A stretch of DNA of 64,000 nt, from contig NC_072807.1 of assembly GCF_028583425.1 (NCBI RefSeq), positions 30,695,001 to 30,759,000 of the forward strand. Direction: 5' to 3'. A model generated the notes under the pieces. It was not told the origin of the DNA. It made no database searches and worked only from the letters and a program-made list of their open reading frames with translations. The position numbers were made by a program, and so were the translations under genes. Within the stretch, counting starts at the first letter, position 1. Every line of letters starts with the position of its first letter. Of the stretch, positions 39,801 through 50,926 are shown one piece after another. Source of the DNA: Eublepharis macularius (taxonomy: Eukaryota > Chordata > Lepidosauria > Squamata > Eublepharidae).

Positions 39801-42800
39801 TGACCAATCCCGGTCCTCCTCCCCATTCTGCCCATACAAGTCCCACCCACTCTTGCCCTGGGTATTAACAATTCAGGAGCTCCTTCGGGGAGGGGCTGGG
39901 GCTCGGGAGAAGGACCCAGATTCTTCCTTTGGGGCTGGACCATCCAGCCCTTCTTTAGCCAACTGAGCCAGGCGTTAACACTTGGACTGCTCGTTCCACC
40001 CCCTGTTGTGCTTTTATTTCCACAAAGTTCAGAACGGCAACTCGGGATGCTCGTCGAGCCTTAAGCAGGTTCTGAGTCTAGGAATTTCCAGCAATCACGG
40101 CTCCAAAATCAGAAGGGCACACTTTTGGTGCACCCGGAGCAGCCCAACCGGGCCCAGCTACCCAGGGTGCCTTGATGCTCTCCATTCTGGGACACAGCTT
40201 TGCCGCTCAAAACGGGCAGCCTGTATCTCTGGAAAGCTCGCCAGAGGGAGGAAAAAATAAGCTTCCTGCTTTCCGAGAAAAGACACAAAACCTCACCTGA
40301 GCGTGAAGGGCGGCAGCAGCGGCAGCGGCGGCTGGGTACGTGAAAGCAGCATGTGGGATGGCAGGGGTTAACTCCGTGGTGTAGAGTGGGTAGGGAGCCC
40401 AGGCCTCCGGAGATGCTGGGATGAGGGCTGCTCCAGTCAGGTCATCTAGACATTAAGCAGAGACAAATGGCCAAATCAGCTGTGAGCTGCGGCACAAGCA
40501 CTGGGGAAAGGCAGCGTAAAGGCAGAGAGGCCCATCTGCCAGGACGACGGCAAAGGTGTCTCTTCTCCAGGCCTTTTACAAGCTACTGATCTTGACTGCC
40601 CATGCAGCACCCACAGGACTTCAGTGCAGCTACACCCAAAGAGCGCTGTTGGTACCTTGGGGCCGGAACTGTGGGCTGTCTGGGCATAAAGCTGCCTCCT
40701 GCCTTGCACCCAAGTAGGGTCTCTGCTCCCACAAGTATTTCCGGACACCCTTTCCCCATGAGCACAAAATGCAAGCCTGCTGTTCTGCACCTGGCCAAGG
40801 GCCGCTCGGACACATCATGTAAAGCTAAGCAGCAGAGTGCATCATAATAACTGTTCCTATGCACAGACAGATTAGTGCCCCTCTCAGAGTGGTGAACAAA
40901 GTCAGTGTTATTATTATCCTCACAATGCAGCTGGGACTGAGACGAGTGGCTTACCCAAGGCCACCTGCTGAGCTCATGGCAGCAGCAGGATTGCCGATTC
41001 ACTACACAACCACTTAACCATTGTGCTACAGCAGCACTCTCACATGCCCTTCCCTGCTCAAGGTCTCCAGTTCAATGCCCAGCATCTCCCCGTTAAAGAA
41101 AGCTGGACAGCAGCAGAGATACGAGAGACCTCTGCAGGGAATCCACCGTGTCAGAGTGGCCCAAGTTGGGCTGGAAGAACCAACGGTGGACACAACTTGC
41201 CTTTGTGTGCCTCGCATACACGAAAGGCATTGTGCGTGCATGTGATTCAAGGGTGCTCAGCTGAGAGATGGGGAACTTGTGTGCCCCAAGCAGACCCAAG
41301 CCGTAATCTCTACTCAGCTGGGAGACCTTTGGCTAGTCACAGCCTGACCTACCTCACATGGTTGTTGTGAGGATATGACAGAATCACATACATTGTCCTG
41401 AGCTCTTCAGAGGAAGGGAAGGACAAAAAGGAGGGTGGAAGCGAGGGACAGGGTTGCTCCGCCCAGCACATCTAAAGCCCTCCAAGGACATCCCGACTGC
41501 CCCTCCCCTGCCCCAGTTCCTCACAAGGGTCCCGTGCAATGAAGTGTGTTCCCAGGGCAGGGTGGAGGTTGGTGGGATTCGGTGTGGCCATTAGCTTGCT
41601 CTTGGCCATCTTGGTGTTGGCTTTTGCAAACTCTAACCGCAACGTCTGGGGGTTCTCCGGGTCAAAGCGGATGCCCTGCAGAGGGGAACAGAAGAAGGAA
41701 ATACGTTCTCTGAAGACAAAAACTGGAGAAGGTTACGTGGGTAGCCATGTTGGTCTACAGTAAGAAAAGCAGAATTTGAGTTCAGTGGCACTTTAAAGAG
41801 ACCGACAAGATTTTCAGAGTATAAGCTTTCAAGAGTCAGAGCTCCCTCTGCAATGCTCCCAGCTTCCCCTTCTCAGGAACTGGGATGAGCCAAAACATGC
41901 CACAGAGTTCACTGGTTAGAGCCCTCTAGCAGACCATACCACTTTGGACTGCAGGTGAGAACAAGCTTATGAATGTTTCCCCATGTAAAAAGTTTCTGGC
42001 AGGTAGAAAGTTAACAGTAGTTCTAGCTCATCCTGTTCCCTGAAGTGCTGGTTGTCTACTTGCAGGGAATTTCCTTCCATGGAGGGAGGACTCGGTAGAG
42101 TCATCTACAGCCTGAAGTGATACAGCCCATTCTACAGTGTCAGGGCTCTACCACCTCATTCCATTGCATGTTTCCAGTCCCGTGACTAGAGAGAGAACAT
42201 TTCCACCTAGGACAGACACTCATGATATAGACTCTAGTGGCATGGAGCCTCTGGAAGCAACATGAGCAATCCAAAACATGAGATTTCGTTTCCAGAGAAA
42301 ATGCCTTGATGGGGAGGAGAGCAAGGAAATGAAATTGTTCTGCAAATTTGAACCCAACACTGGCTCTACGTGTTTGCTTAACTGGCTCTCCCTCCTGCAA
42401 AGTCATTAAAACATCTACCCCATTTCCAGTCACGGCGGGGAAAGTTTTATACTTTAAAAAGGGGGAAGCAAGGGACCAATAAAAGAGGTAACGCATGCAA
42501 TACTGAAGCCAAAGACCGCCAACAGAGTTCCTAACACGCAGCATCAGGGAGAGCTCAATTGCAGAGCCAGTGTCGAGCTTATTAACGTGAACCTCCCATT
42601 TTGGATATGAAGCTAAGGCTCAAAGACACACTGTGAGCTCTTCTTCCAAGGTCAGAATTCACCATCACAGCTTTCAGTGTCACTCCTGAACGAAAACAAC
42701 TACTACAGAAAGCAGGGAAACATCCTTGCGCATAACCTCACTGTAGCTCTTTCTTTCGAGCAGCCGGCTACAAGAAGTTAGTTTCCCAGCATCACCAATA

Positions 42801-45800
42801 GCTCAAATACCACCACCACCCCCTGCAACATACAAAGTGGTCCATTTGCTAAAATTATTTGGCGCCACCTGGTTTGCAGGCACCTCAGGGTGCCTTCTGC
42901 TCTGCTTGTGGCATGACACACTTTGGTTGTTGTGGGTTTCCCGGGCTGTATTGCCGTGGTCTTGGCATTATAGTTCCTGACGTTTCGCCAGCAGCTGTGG
43001 CTGGCATCTTCAGAGGTCTTCTGAGAGATCTCTGTCTTTTGGTGCTACACCTCTGAAGATGCCAGCCACAGCTGCTGGCGAAACGTCAGGAACTACAATG
43101 CCAAGACCACGGCAATACAGCCCGGGAAACCCACAACAACCATCGTTCTCCGGCCGTGAAAGCCTTCGACAATACATGACACACTTTGATGGGGAAAGGA
43201 GGGGGGGGTAAGAGGTGTGTAGCACATGGCTGGTGCTTCCTAGACCTGCTCTTCTTAGCTCATGTCCTAAACTGACAGGATAGGACCAGGCACCCAGCGC
43301 ACTGGCAAGCTCCAAACGTTTCCCCTTGGAAGGCAGGAATCGAGTGGCAACCACATTGTCTGCACCTCTTTGGCCAGTGAACTCAGCTGCCCGTCTTCCA
43401 GCCAAGTAGTAAAGGGAAATGCATCATGATCACCTGCAGATTTACGGTGCAAGTATCATCCATATGGATTTAGAAGGTATTTGTGTTGGGATTAGCAAGC
43501 GTTTCCGTTTCAATCATGAAAGAGTTAAACTATTTGTGTTACTTAATTAGTAAACTTACTTTGCATGTAACCACTAGGGCTTCGAGCAAGGATTCCTGCC
43601 ACAGAAGGGGAGTTTCTAAGCATAATGAAGTAGAATTAGGATTTTCTATTGAGCAACTTGTTTACTCGGGGGGGCAATTAAGGGATGCTAGATACTGAAG
43701 TTTTATTGCCCTCTGTTCAGTTGCTTTCAGTTGTCTTCAGTCTCTTGCTTACTTTCTAACTATACTAGCAAGATGTAGTCTACTTAGCATTAATTATTTT
43801 CTCTCAAAGTAACCCTATTTTTACCCTTTTAGTAAAGTATTCTTACAGAGCTACACTGGAGTGTGTGTCTATTCTCATTACTTCCAATGCACACTCTAAA
43901 CAACTCTGCTGATTTCCTACAATTTGAGATGTGGAGCACTTGCCACAGAAGGACTATTACGCTACAGAATGGAATGCAAAGTGGGACCTAATTCAGCCTG
44001 GCCGAATCCGCTTTTCAGGCTTCGGGGTTCTTCGTACTCACATTCAAGGCGTTCTTGGCAGCTTCAGCACCAGCCCGGCTGTCAAAGGTAACAAAGCCTA
44101 CGGGCTGGGAGAGGAGAAAAAAGGCAAACAAACCATGTGAGCCACACATACATGCATGCACATAAGCCCTCTGGCCACACTGCAAGATGCAGCAAGGAAG
44201 AACCTTCCCCGCCCCCCAGGGGGCCCTTCACCTGCTTCTCCCCAATCTCTGGTCTGGCATCTCCAGAAAGCCAGTTTGGTAAGCAAGCCTCAGCAAAAAC
44301 CCTCCCAACTCAGCATGCCACTTAAAGGACAAGGAGACGGGTACCCTCCTTGCCCTTGTTCGTGCTCAAGGGACAAAGGACAAGAGGGAAGATGCTCATG
44401 GATCCACTAAACCTCTGGCCCAGCTGAACACAAATTCAGCAGCACCACCTGGTATGAAGGACTCCTAAGATAAAGGCACAGAAGCCCAGCTGCCAGGGGA
44501 AAGCAGCAATTATGCAAGCACGTCGCTTTCCCTTTTCAGCACCCCCCCACCAAGAAGGTCTATGGGCTGCCTTTAATTAGAAGCCCCCCCTACACTGCAA
44601 GGGCAGGCCGTTCAGCTTCAGAGGTTTCAGTTAGGTACAAGAATTCTACCCAAAGTCGCTTTAAGAGCACCGTGGCGCAGAGTGGTAAGCTGCAGTACTG
44701 CAGCCCAAGCTCTGCTCACGACCCGAGTTCAATCCTGGCAGAAGCTGGGTTCAGGTAGCTGGCTCAAGGTTGACTCAGCCTTCCATCCTTCCGAGGTCGG
44801 TAAAATGAGTACCCAGTTTCCTGGGATAAAGTGTAGATGACTGGGGAAAGCGATAGCAAATCACCCCGTAACAAAAGTCTGCCAAGAAAACGTTGTGATG
44901 CGACGTCGCCCCATGGGTCAGTAATGACTCGGTGCTTGCACACCTTTACCTTCACAGGGGTGGGCAATGACAAACTTCCCTCCACATTCAACTCGACACC
45001 CAACCCACAATTTAAGCAGCTGCCAGAACAGAAGCATTACCTGTTTGGACGTTAGTTTGATCAGTGATCCTTCATAACCCTGAAGAAAGAAGAAGCCAAC
45101 AAAAATTAGTTTATAGGACTCCTTAAAAGGACAGGAAAGGCTGGGAGGCCCGCTTGGTGCCCTTGGACGGCACTTCTGAGTGCCAGAAATATTTCCGCAG
45201 TCCTACAGAGCAAGTCAGGCCAACCACAGTTAGTACATGAACAACATTCCCCACACTCTCCCAGTACCAACTAACAGCAGAGGCTCGAAGCTGTCCAAGC
45301 AGAGACCCCCTTTGGCTGCAGATCCCCAGTCACCCACCCTATCCTGTACAGCCACATGGGACAGGTGGGCAAGAGATCTAAGCCCCTCCCAGCCATCTCA
45401 ACTGCAAGACCTGGAATTGTTTGCTTCAAGGTAACAGTTTAAGGAGCAAAGAATGGGAAGCAGAACAGCTGATAAGGGGCCCTTTTTTTGGTTGAAAGTG
45501 CCATTAAGTTATAGCTGATTTACGGTGACCCCTTGTGGGGTTTTCAAGGCAAAAGACTAACACAGGTGGGTTGCCATGATCTGTTTCTGCATAGAGACTC
45601 TAGTCTTCCTTGGAGGCCTCCCATCCAGTTACTAACCAAGGCCGACCCTGCTTAGCTTCTGAGATCTGCCGAGATCAGGCTTGTTTGGACTATCCAGATC
45701 AGAGTCCCTTTATAGTCTTTGTAACTGCACACCTGTGGTACTCCCAGTAACCTCAGCAACAGGCCTTCTCAGTTGTGGCACCAAATGATGGAAGTCCCAC

Positions 45801-46696
45801 AGAGATTCATTTGCCGCTGCCATCCCCCCCCCCCCCCCCCGCCGCCAAGCCATTACGATCTTCTGCTAGCAGGTGAAGATTTTTCCCGTTCCCTCCCTGA
45901 CCCTCCTTCTACTTTATGCATTCCTTTTGTCAAACTATATATATTTTCAAGTTCTGTGTGCATTTTAAAGTTTATTTTAGTGTTCTGTTAGCTGCCTTGG
46001 GAAGCCTAAAATTGAATGGAAAGGCAGCATAAAATTAAATATAAAATTAACCCCTAATCCACAAGACTCCCATTGTCTGTTGTTTTTAAAGAGAAATGCT
46101 ATTTAGGGAGCAATCCTAAGCAGGCATACTTAGAAGTAAGTCCCATGTTCTTAAATGGGGCCCTACTCCCAGGAAAGTGTCTTCAGGATTTCACTCTTAG
46201 GGTAGAAGGATGCCGAAGTATTAGGTTTCAGCGCACTTATAATAATAAATAACAACATTTGATTTACGTACCGCCCTTCAGGACAACTTAACACCCACTC
46301 AAAGCAGTTTACAAAGTATGTTATTATTATCCCCACAACAATCACCCTGTGAGGTGGGTGGGGCTGAGAGAGCTCTGGAAGAGCTGTGACTGACCCCAAG
46401 GTCACTCAGCTGGCTTCAAGCGGAGGAGTGGGGAATCAAACCTGGCTCTCCAGATTAGAGTCCTGCTGCTCTTAACCGCTACAGCAAACTTGCTAGGCAC
46501 ATTAGTTTTGAAGAGATTTACTTCTGCATATGCATATAGAAGAGGGCACCGTAAGAGGCACACACTCCTTACTGCGCCATAGATGGGCTTAGTCTGATTC
46601 TCAGTTGCTAATACTCACCTTGAATGGCCGGAAAAGCAGGTAGAGCTCTCTTGGCTTGATATCCACAGGAAGGCCGCTGACAAAGAGTGTCCGTAC
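33859..46696 (-). CDS. RBPMS2: RBPMS2, RNA-binding protein with multiple splicing 2 (exon 1 outside window)
   Basis: RBPMS2 is a single-RRM protein that binds CAC-containing RNA as a dimer, regulates splicing and mRNA fate, and is known from smooth muscle, heart and germ cells. Coding exons on the - strand, in order, are 46696-46619, 45079-45041, 44104-44042, 41675-41525, 40445-40297 and 33921-33859. All have GT-AG borders and compatible phases, giving 180 residues after the missing exon 1 (the human protein is about 209). The RRM runs from [10 protein letters not shown] (RNP2) through PVGFVTFD (RNP1) to [12 protein letters not shown]. It is followed by [14 protein letters not shown], a [14 protein letters not shown] region, an eight-alanine tract, and the tail [32 protein letters not shown] and TTEL mark RBPMS2 rather than RBPMS. 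The start codon exon was not found up to 64000, so intron 1 is longer than 17.3 kb. Confidence 0.96.
34403..34590 (+). repeat. tRNA-SINE (GGCTGTGGCTCAG family), well preserved
   Basis: Head GGGGGCTGTGGCTCAGTGGC, B-box-like GGTTCGATCCCC, then GATGTGAAAGACCGGAGACC and a tail AGAGGCAGCTTCTTGCGTTC. Confidence 0.85.
34857..34942 (-). repeat. Sauria-type SINE, 3' end only
   Basis: Starts ACAACAACATTCGATTTATA and CCGCCCTTCGGGACAACTCA, then breaks off after TACCAAGTATGTTGTTAC. 5'-truncated. Confidence 0.75.
35185..35385 (-). repeat. tRNA-SINE (GGCTGTGGCTCAG family)
   Basis: Reversed copy. The tail AAGTTGGCTTATACTGAACC comes first, then CTGCTCTCCAGGGTCTCAGG, and the tRNA-like head at the right (GATTCGAACCCAGGAC, GCAGGTGCTCTACTATTCGG). 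Confidence 0.8.
36200..36450 (-). repeat. Sauria-type tRNA SINE, full length
   Basis: Reversed copy from AACAATAACATTTGATTTAT through GACTGACCCAAGGTCACCCA to the tRNA-like head (CTCTTAACCACTACACCAAA). Confidence 0.85.
38290..38380 (-). mobile_element. Penelope-like terminal-repeat fragment
   Basis: AAGGGAGCTTTGACTCAAAA, then GCTTATATCCTGGAAATCTT and GTTAAGGTGCGACTAGACTT. Second subfamily, as at 30.9 and 41.7 kb. Old. Confidence 0.5.
40845..41032 (-). repeat. tRNA-SINE, Sauria-like variant with AATCTGTCCAG tail
   Basis: Reversed copy starting CATAATAACTGTTCCTATGC, then AGTCAGTGTTATTATTATCC, and the tRNA-like head at CTTAACCATTGTGCTACAGC. Confidence 0.7.
41042..41430 (+). repeat. Degenerate SINE pieces
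   Basis: 41042-41130 resembles the middle of the GGCTGTGGCTCAG family (CTCCAGTTCAATGCCCAGCA, CGAGAGACCTCTGCAGGGAA). 41300-41420 resembles a Sauria-like body (TTGGCTAGTCACAGCCTGAC, CTCACATGGTTGTTGTGAGG). Confidence 0.45.
41735..41840 (+). mobile_element. Penelope-like terminal-repeat fragment, second subfamily
   Basis: Head GTGGGTAGCCATGTTGGTCT, then GAGTTCAGTGGCACTTTAAA and AGAGTATAAGCTTTCAAGAG. Just upstream (in - strand sense) of RBPMS2 exon 41675-41525. Confidence 0.6.
42926..43174. mobile_element. Inverted-repeat retro-insertion with 14-bp target duplication (Penelope-like candidate)
   Basis: Two 93-base arms (42925-43017 and 43049-43141) are reverse complements with one mismatch, around a 31-base loop. 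A 33-base unpaired tail containing GGCCGTGAAAGCCTTCGACA follows. The 14 bases CATGACACACTTTG flank the element (42912-42925 and 43175-43188), as expected of target-primed retrotransposition. Each arm carries CTGAAGA, a GCCAGC/GCTGGC stem and GAAAC, a hammerhead-like core. Family assignment is inferred from this core and the inverted-repeat habit of Penelope-like elements. The near identity of the arms suggests a rather young copy. In RBPMS2 intron. Confidence 0.8.
44668..44965 (+). repeat. tRNA-SINE (CACCGTGGCGCAGAGTGG family)
   Basis: Head GAGCACCGTGGCGCAGAGTG, B-box-like GAGTTCAATCCTGG, body TCAGCCTTCCATCCTTCCGA and GGTAAAATGAGTACCCAG, tail CTCGGTGCTTGCACACCTTT. A widespread squamate SINE type, well preserved. 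Confidence 0.88.
45495..45700 (-). repeat. 5S rRNA-derived SINE
   Basis: At the right, the 5S-like part GACCCTGCTTAGCTTCTGAG and TCTCGGCAGATCTCAGAAGC (reverse strand) is clear. CTCCCATCCAGTTACTAACC is the complement of the 5S GGTTAGTA...GGATGGGAG region. The tail at the left reads GCTGATTTACGGTGACCCC. Confidence 0.85.
45740..46050 (+). repeat. L2/CR1-like LINE 3' end
   Basis: GGCCTTCTCAGTTGTGGCAC is the usual start of the conserved ORF2 end ('AFS--APK-WN'), followed by TGTTAGCTGCCTTGGGAAGC and a AAAATTGAATGGAAAGGCAG tail. A C-run of about 17 lies inside. Confidence 0.5.
46100..46200 (+). mobile_element. MITE, GAGCAATCCTAAGCAG ends, diverged
   Basis: Left GAGCAATCCTAAGCAGGCAT and AGAAGTAAGTCCCATG; right CTACTCCCAGGAAAGTG and AGGATTTCACTCTTAGG, the degenerate inverted end. 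Related to the copy at 47762. Confidence 0.5.
46243..46492 (-). repeat. Sauria-type tRNA SINE, full length
   Basis: Reversed copy: AACAACATTTGATTTACGTA, CCTGTGAGGTGGGTGGGGCT, and the head CTCTTAACCGCTACAGCAAA. Just downstream, in RBPMS2 sense, of exon 46696-46619. Confidence 0.85.
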
Positions 46697-47700
46697 CTAG
46701 GAGAGATGTAACAAGGCTGAGCAGATTTAGAGAACATTGTATTGGGTCACAGTATGAGGTTCTTTGGGCGTCCAGAATCGACTTTGGGAAGGCAAACATT
46801 CCAGGAAGGGTGGGTGCATCTTCCTTCCTTCAGCGAAGAAGCTCAAGACAACATCTGTAGCTGGTGAAGGGAGGCCTCATTGCCCAGCTCTGGTGGTCCA
46901 TCCAATAGCAATGACTTCTCAAATTGGTGCTGCCCCCATGGAGGTATGACCTTGTTACTCAGATTGGAGAATGGGACCAGCCTCATGCCAAGATGGGCCA
47001 AGGGGAGCCCAAGAAGTTGCCAGCATGACAGGCCTAGTATCCCTTTCTCGGGCTCATGTTTCTGTCAGGCTCAATGAGCTGGGATTAAGATGCTGGGATG
47101 AAGTCTGCTGAGATAGCTATGTTGCTGGCAGCTGTTTAAGACTCTAGATAGGCTTGGATGGAGTAGTCACAACGTGCGCGCATAAAAACAGAAGAACGGA
47201 CCAGATACAGCACAAGACTTCTAGAAATTGCTAGCATATCACTGAAAAATGAAAACACTTTCTGTGAACCTGTAATACCCGTTCTTGAAGGAGGGTGCCT
47301 GTCGTACCTCCACGTGCATCAGAACTTAGCTAGTATCCTTGCAACTTAGAAGGCATGTGCACAGATTCATGAAGACACACCGGTGAGCTCTGCTGGAGAT
47401 TTTAAACACTGTTGCTCACATTCTTAAAACCCAAACATTTACTTTTACAGCATGAAAGAGCAGCGTGCTTCCCGTTTTAATTCATAACCATCGTGCCCCA
47501 TGTAGTAGATGGCAAGTAGCCACTCTGCTCTGGCACCACTGTTTACCTTTTTGTAATATTTTTGATTCCACGTGTATTTTATAATAATGGGTTTGGAACT
47601 TAAATACAGAAAGCATTTCAAGCCAAATATCTTAGACAGATAAGAAGAAATTCAGTTTAAAGATAGTTTTAAAAACCCAAGGAAAAAACTAACCACTATT

Positions 47701-48002
47701 TATTTCCTTCATTTATACCCTGCCTTTCTCCCCATTGGAAGACACAAAGCAGCTTACCAGTGCACTCCTAAACAGAGTTACTCCCCATTGAAATCAATGG
47801 GCTTAGACTGAAGCAGTTCTGCTTTGGATTGCACTGTACACTGTTCTCCTCTCCCATTTTATCCTCACAACAGCCCTGTGAGGTAGATTAGGCTGAGAGT
47901 ATGCAACTGACTCAAGGTCACCCGGCAAATTCCCATAGCAAAGTAGGGATTTGAACCTGGGCCTTCTAGATCTGAGTCCGACAGCGTAACCAACACACCA
48001 GT
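47701..48002 (-). repeat. Sauria-like SINE interrupted by a small MITE
   Basis: Reversed SINE: TTATACCCTGCCTTTCTCCC, CTCACAACAGCCCTGTGAGG, then the head with GGATTTGAACCTGGGC and AACCAACACACCAG. At about 47762-47838 the body is split by GTGCACTCCTAAACAGAGTT...CTGCTTTGGATTGCAC, whose ends are inverted; this is a relative of the 46.1 kb MITE. Confidence 0.7.
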
Positions 48003-48199
48003 TTCTGCACTGAATTATCAAAGCAAAAATTGAATAGTGCTTTCCATTAACCTGTTGGAAAGCCAATTCCTTCTCCAGAAAGACCAGTTCCTCCAACGGG
48101 AATATTCCCAGACCAGCTTTGCTTCTGACACCCGACTTTTAATTTGCATCATCATGACAACTCAAGCATCCAAAAACTACACACAAAAATGCCACTGTG

Positions 48200-48570
48200 C
48201 AAATGAGATTGACAGCTGTCCATACGCAAGCACCCGCTGCATCTCCCACTGGGTGGAACGGCCTGCCGAGGTGGTCAGGAAGGCTCCTTCGCTCATCTTT
48301 CCAGAAAAGTGTGTGAAATGGATCTCTCACAAGGGAATTTTGTTTGCTTCAACATCTATAAACAATTTTAGGCAGCTTTACAGCGTTGTTTATTGGAGAT
48401 AGCCTAACTTTTATTACCTTCTTTTCTAATTTTGTCATCCAATTTTACAGAGTTGTTTATTGCATTATACTGTCTCTACTGAACTGTTGCTTTTTTAAAA
48501 AAAAACACACACACAAAAGTTGTGATTTGCTTTGAACCTCCATGAGAAAGGCAGGTTGTAAGGAAATAAA
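48200..48570 (+). repeat. L2/CR1-like LINE 3' end
   Basis: The frame reads HWVERPAEVVRKAPSLIF, a decayed form of the conserved 'LWN-LP-EVR-APSL--F' end of L2/CR1 ORF2. It is followed by an AT-rich 3' part and a tail with CATGAGAAAGGCAGGTTGTA. Confidence 0.6.
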
Positions 48571-49246
48571 TGCACTGGACTTCTGAGCACTTGCTCGTCA
48601 AAGGCGAACAAAACAAAAATCCAGGAGCACTTTAAACCGGAATGGTCAACGGAGCCTTTGGAGAAGACACACAGAGCATCTTTTGAGCAGGATGTCCCTG
48701 GGAGCTGCCAGCTTTGCCGTTTTGTGGGATTTGAAATATTGTGGATTGAGAAGTGTCAGAAGGGAGTGCTGAGATTCGTCTGCACCTGCAGCACAGACCT
48801 GTTCAGACATTACAGAGTTAAGAGACTTCCCTCCCTCCTATCAATTCTGTGTTTGTGATGCTTCCGTACTTCCTTTGTCTCTTGATCACCAATTTCAGTT
48901 CTAGAATTACGACAAGGCAAATCTATGCTGTTTGTTGTTTTTATAAAGTCTTTCCTATCTACTCCGTGGTCTTCTTTCTTCTTCTGCTACCTCCCCCCTC
49001 CCCTAGCCCAATACATCAGCATTTCCTTGCCGAGCACGACCGACCTAGCTAGCCCAGTCTATTCCAGCTCTCCCAAGTCTGTTAGCTGGGCAGGAAAAGA
49101 TCCACTCATGATTTTGAACAGTAGAGATTCACAAGAGCGGATGCAGAGAACCTTTTTCCATGCCAGCACGTGCTTGGCCCTCCCTTCAAAGTTCCTTGGA
49201 GTACTGAGCCCGGGCCCTCCCTCAGTACAGAAGATGGGTATAGAAC

Positions 49247-49480
49247 CCTTGAACATATGAAGCGGCTGTCCACTGAGCCTGGCCCTTGGTCATTATTGCC
49301 TGCTCTGACTGGCAGCAGCTCTCCAAGGTCTTAGGTCAAGGTCTTTCGCTTTACCTGCTCCCCAAACTCTTTTTTTTCAGTTTAAAGTTCTATTTATAAC
49401 TCCCCAAACATTTTCAAGGGAGATGGGTGGGACTGGGCTTGGGACCTTCAGAGTGCAAAGCAGATGCTCTGTCAGTGAGC
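49247..49480 (-). repeat. tRNA-SINE (GGCTGTGGCTCAG family) with internal insertion
   Basis: GAACATATGAAGCGGCTGTC, TGGCAGCAGCTCTCCAAGGT, and the head GCAAAGCAGATGCTCTGTCA. About 60 unrelated bases separate body and head. Confidence 0.65.
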
Positions 49481-49617
49481 CATCCCTCCCCAAACGAAAG
49501 AACAATACTTAACACAAACCCACACCTTCCGGGTCAAGAGGCACCTTCTTCTTTGGCCATTGTCAACTCCTCCCACAGTATGGCTAGGGGTCATATTCGG
49601 CAGCAGCCTAATTGAAA

Positions 49618-50043
49618 CTAGTTTAGAAGTTTATACCCCACTTTTCTCCCCAATGAGGGTCCAAAGCAGCTTCCAACATCATTCCCACCCCTACATTTTA
49701 CCCCAACCACCATCCTGTGGGGTAGGTCAGGCTGAAAGAAACAGTGACAAGCCCGAAATGTCCTGGTGAACGTCTACTGCAAGAATGGGGATCATCATAA
49801 TAACTGTGCTTATAAGTTGCTCTTCTGGACAGAATAGGGCCCCACTCAGAGCAGAGAACAAGGTCAGTGTTATTATCATCACCACAAAGCAGCTGGGGAG
49901 TAGGGGCTGAGAGGACTGGCTGACACAAGGCCACTTGCTGACCTCATGGCAGCTGTGGGAGTCGAACCAACAGAGTGCTGATTCACAGCCCGACCAACCT
50001 GGGTCTCGTAGATCTGAGTCTGACACCCTAACCTCTACACCAC
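49618..50043 (-). repeat. SINE within SINE
   Basis: A reversed Sauria-like SINE (49618-49792, CCCACTTTTCTCCCCAATGA) is interrupted by a second reversed SINE of the AATCTGTCCAG-tail subfamily (about 49793-49998). It resumes at CCTGGGTCTCGTAGATCTGA through CTAACCTCTACACCACTCC. Confidence 0.75.
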
Positions 50044-50926
50044 TCCGATGTAGCAGCTCTAGGGCTGTCTGCGTTGGTATGGCTGATCTCGGGGGAACCT
50101 TATTTAACCCCCTTGAAGTAGATGAGTGGGGCATAAAATGTAGGGAAACTAGGCAGTTTCTGGCCCTCGTTGCAGGGAAGGTCCGACGTGCGCCACTCTA
50201 GCAGAGGCCTGGTAGGCCCAGCGGCAGTTAGTTTCGTTTATTTAGTTTAGCAAGTTCACCCTGCTTATTCCCAAAGGGACTCAAAGCAACATACAACAAT
50301 ACCAAAATACAGTTCAAATAAACAAATACAGTTCAAATAAAGTAATAATTTAAACAGACAAAAATATTTACATAAATAGAACCAGCAAAAAAAAAACCAC
50401 ACACTGACAAGGGCCTGGGTGCACCAGGCTGGCTCATTCAGGACCACCGCAGGTCCCTGCAGACCCTGGGTCTGCCTTGGCTCAGCAGCCAAGGGAAACT
50501 TCTAGATCTTGACCTTCTTTCTTTCCCTCCCTGCACCGCGGAGGGAGCATAGCACTGCGTAGAGCAGAGGTCTGCCTTAAAACAGGGCACAGCTCAAGCA
50601 AGACATTCCCGGACACAGTAAGCCAGGACTCTGCTGCTACTGCGTCTCCCGCCCCCTGCCCCCCCCCAAACAGTTTTGTCAGGCTGATCCCAAAACACGG
50701 GACAAGATGCAGCTGCAGCCTCTTGACGCCAGGCAGAAGGAATGCTCGAACTACGGCCGTCAGCTTCAACACCCGGACTTATAAGGCACGGAGAAAGATC
50801 AAGCAAAGCTTGCAAAACAAACTTGTAGGAAAGAGGGAAACATTTGGAAGGTTCTAAATGGAGACGGAGCTGTGGGTGGGAGACTGCTGAACAGTGATGC
50901 CCAGAGAGAGCCAAGCAGCCTATTTT

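Larger units (their letters stand above)
33922..40296 (-). other. RBPMS2: RBPMS2 intron before the last coding exon
   Basis: Holds SINEs at 34403, 34857, 35185 and 36200 and a Penelope-like fragment near 38290. The 36.6-37.7 kb part is GC-rich with C-runs and long chance open frames. No exon recognised. Confidence 0.55.
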
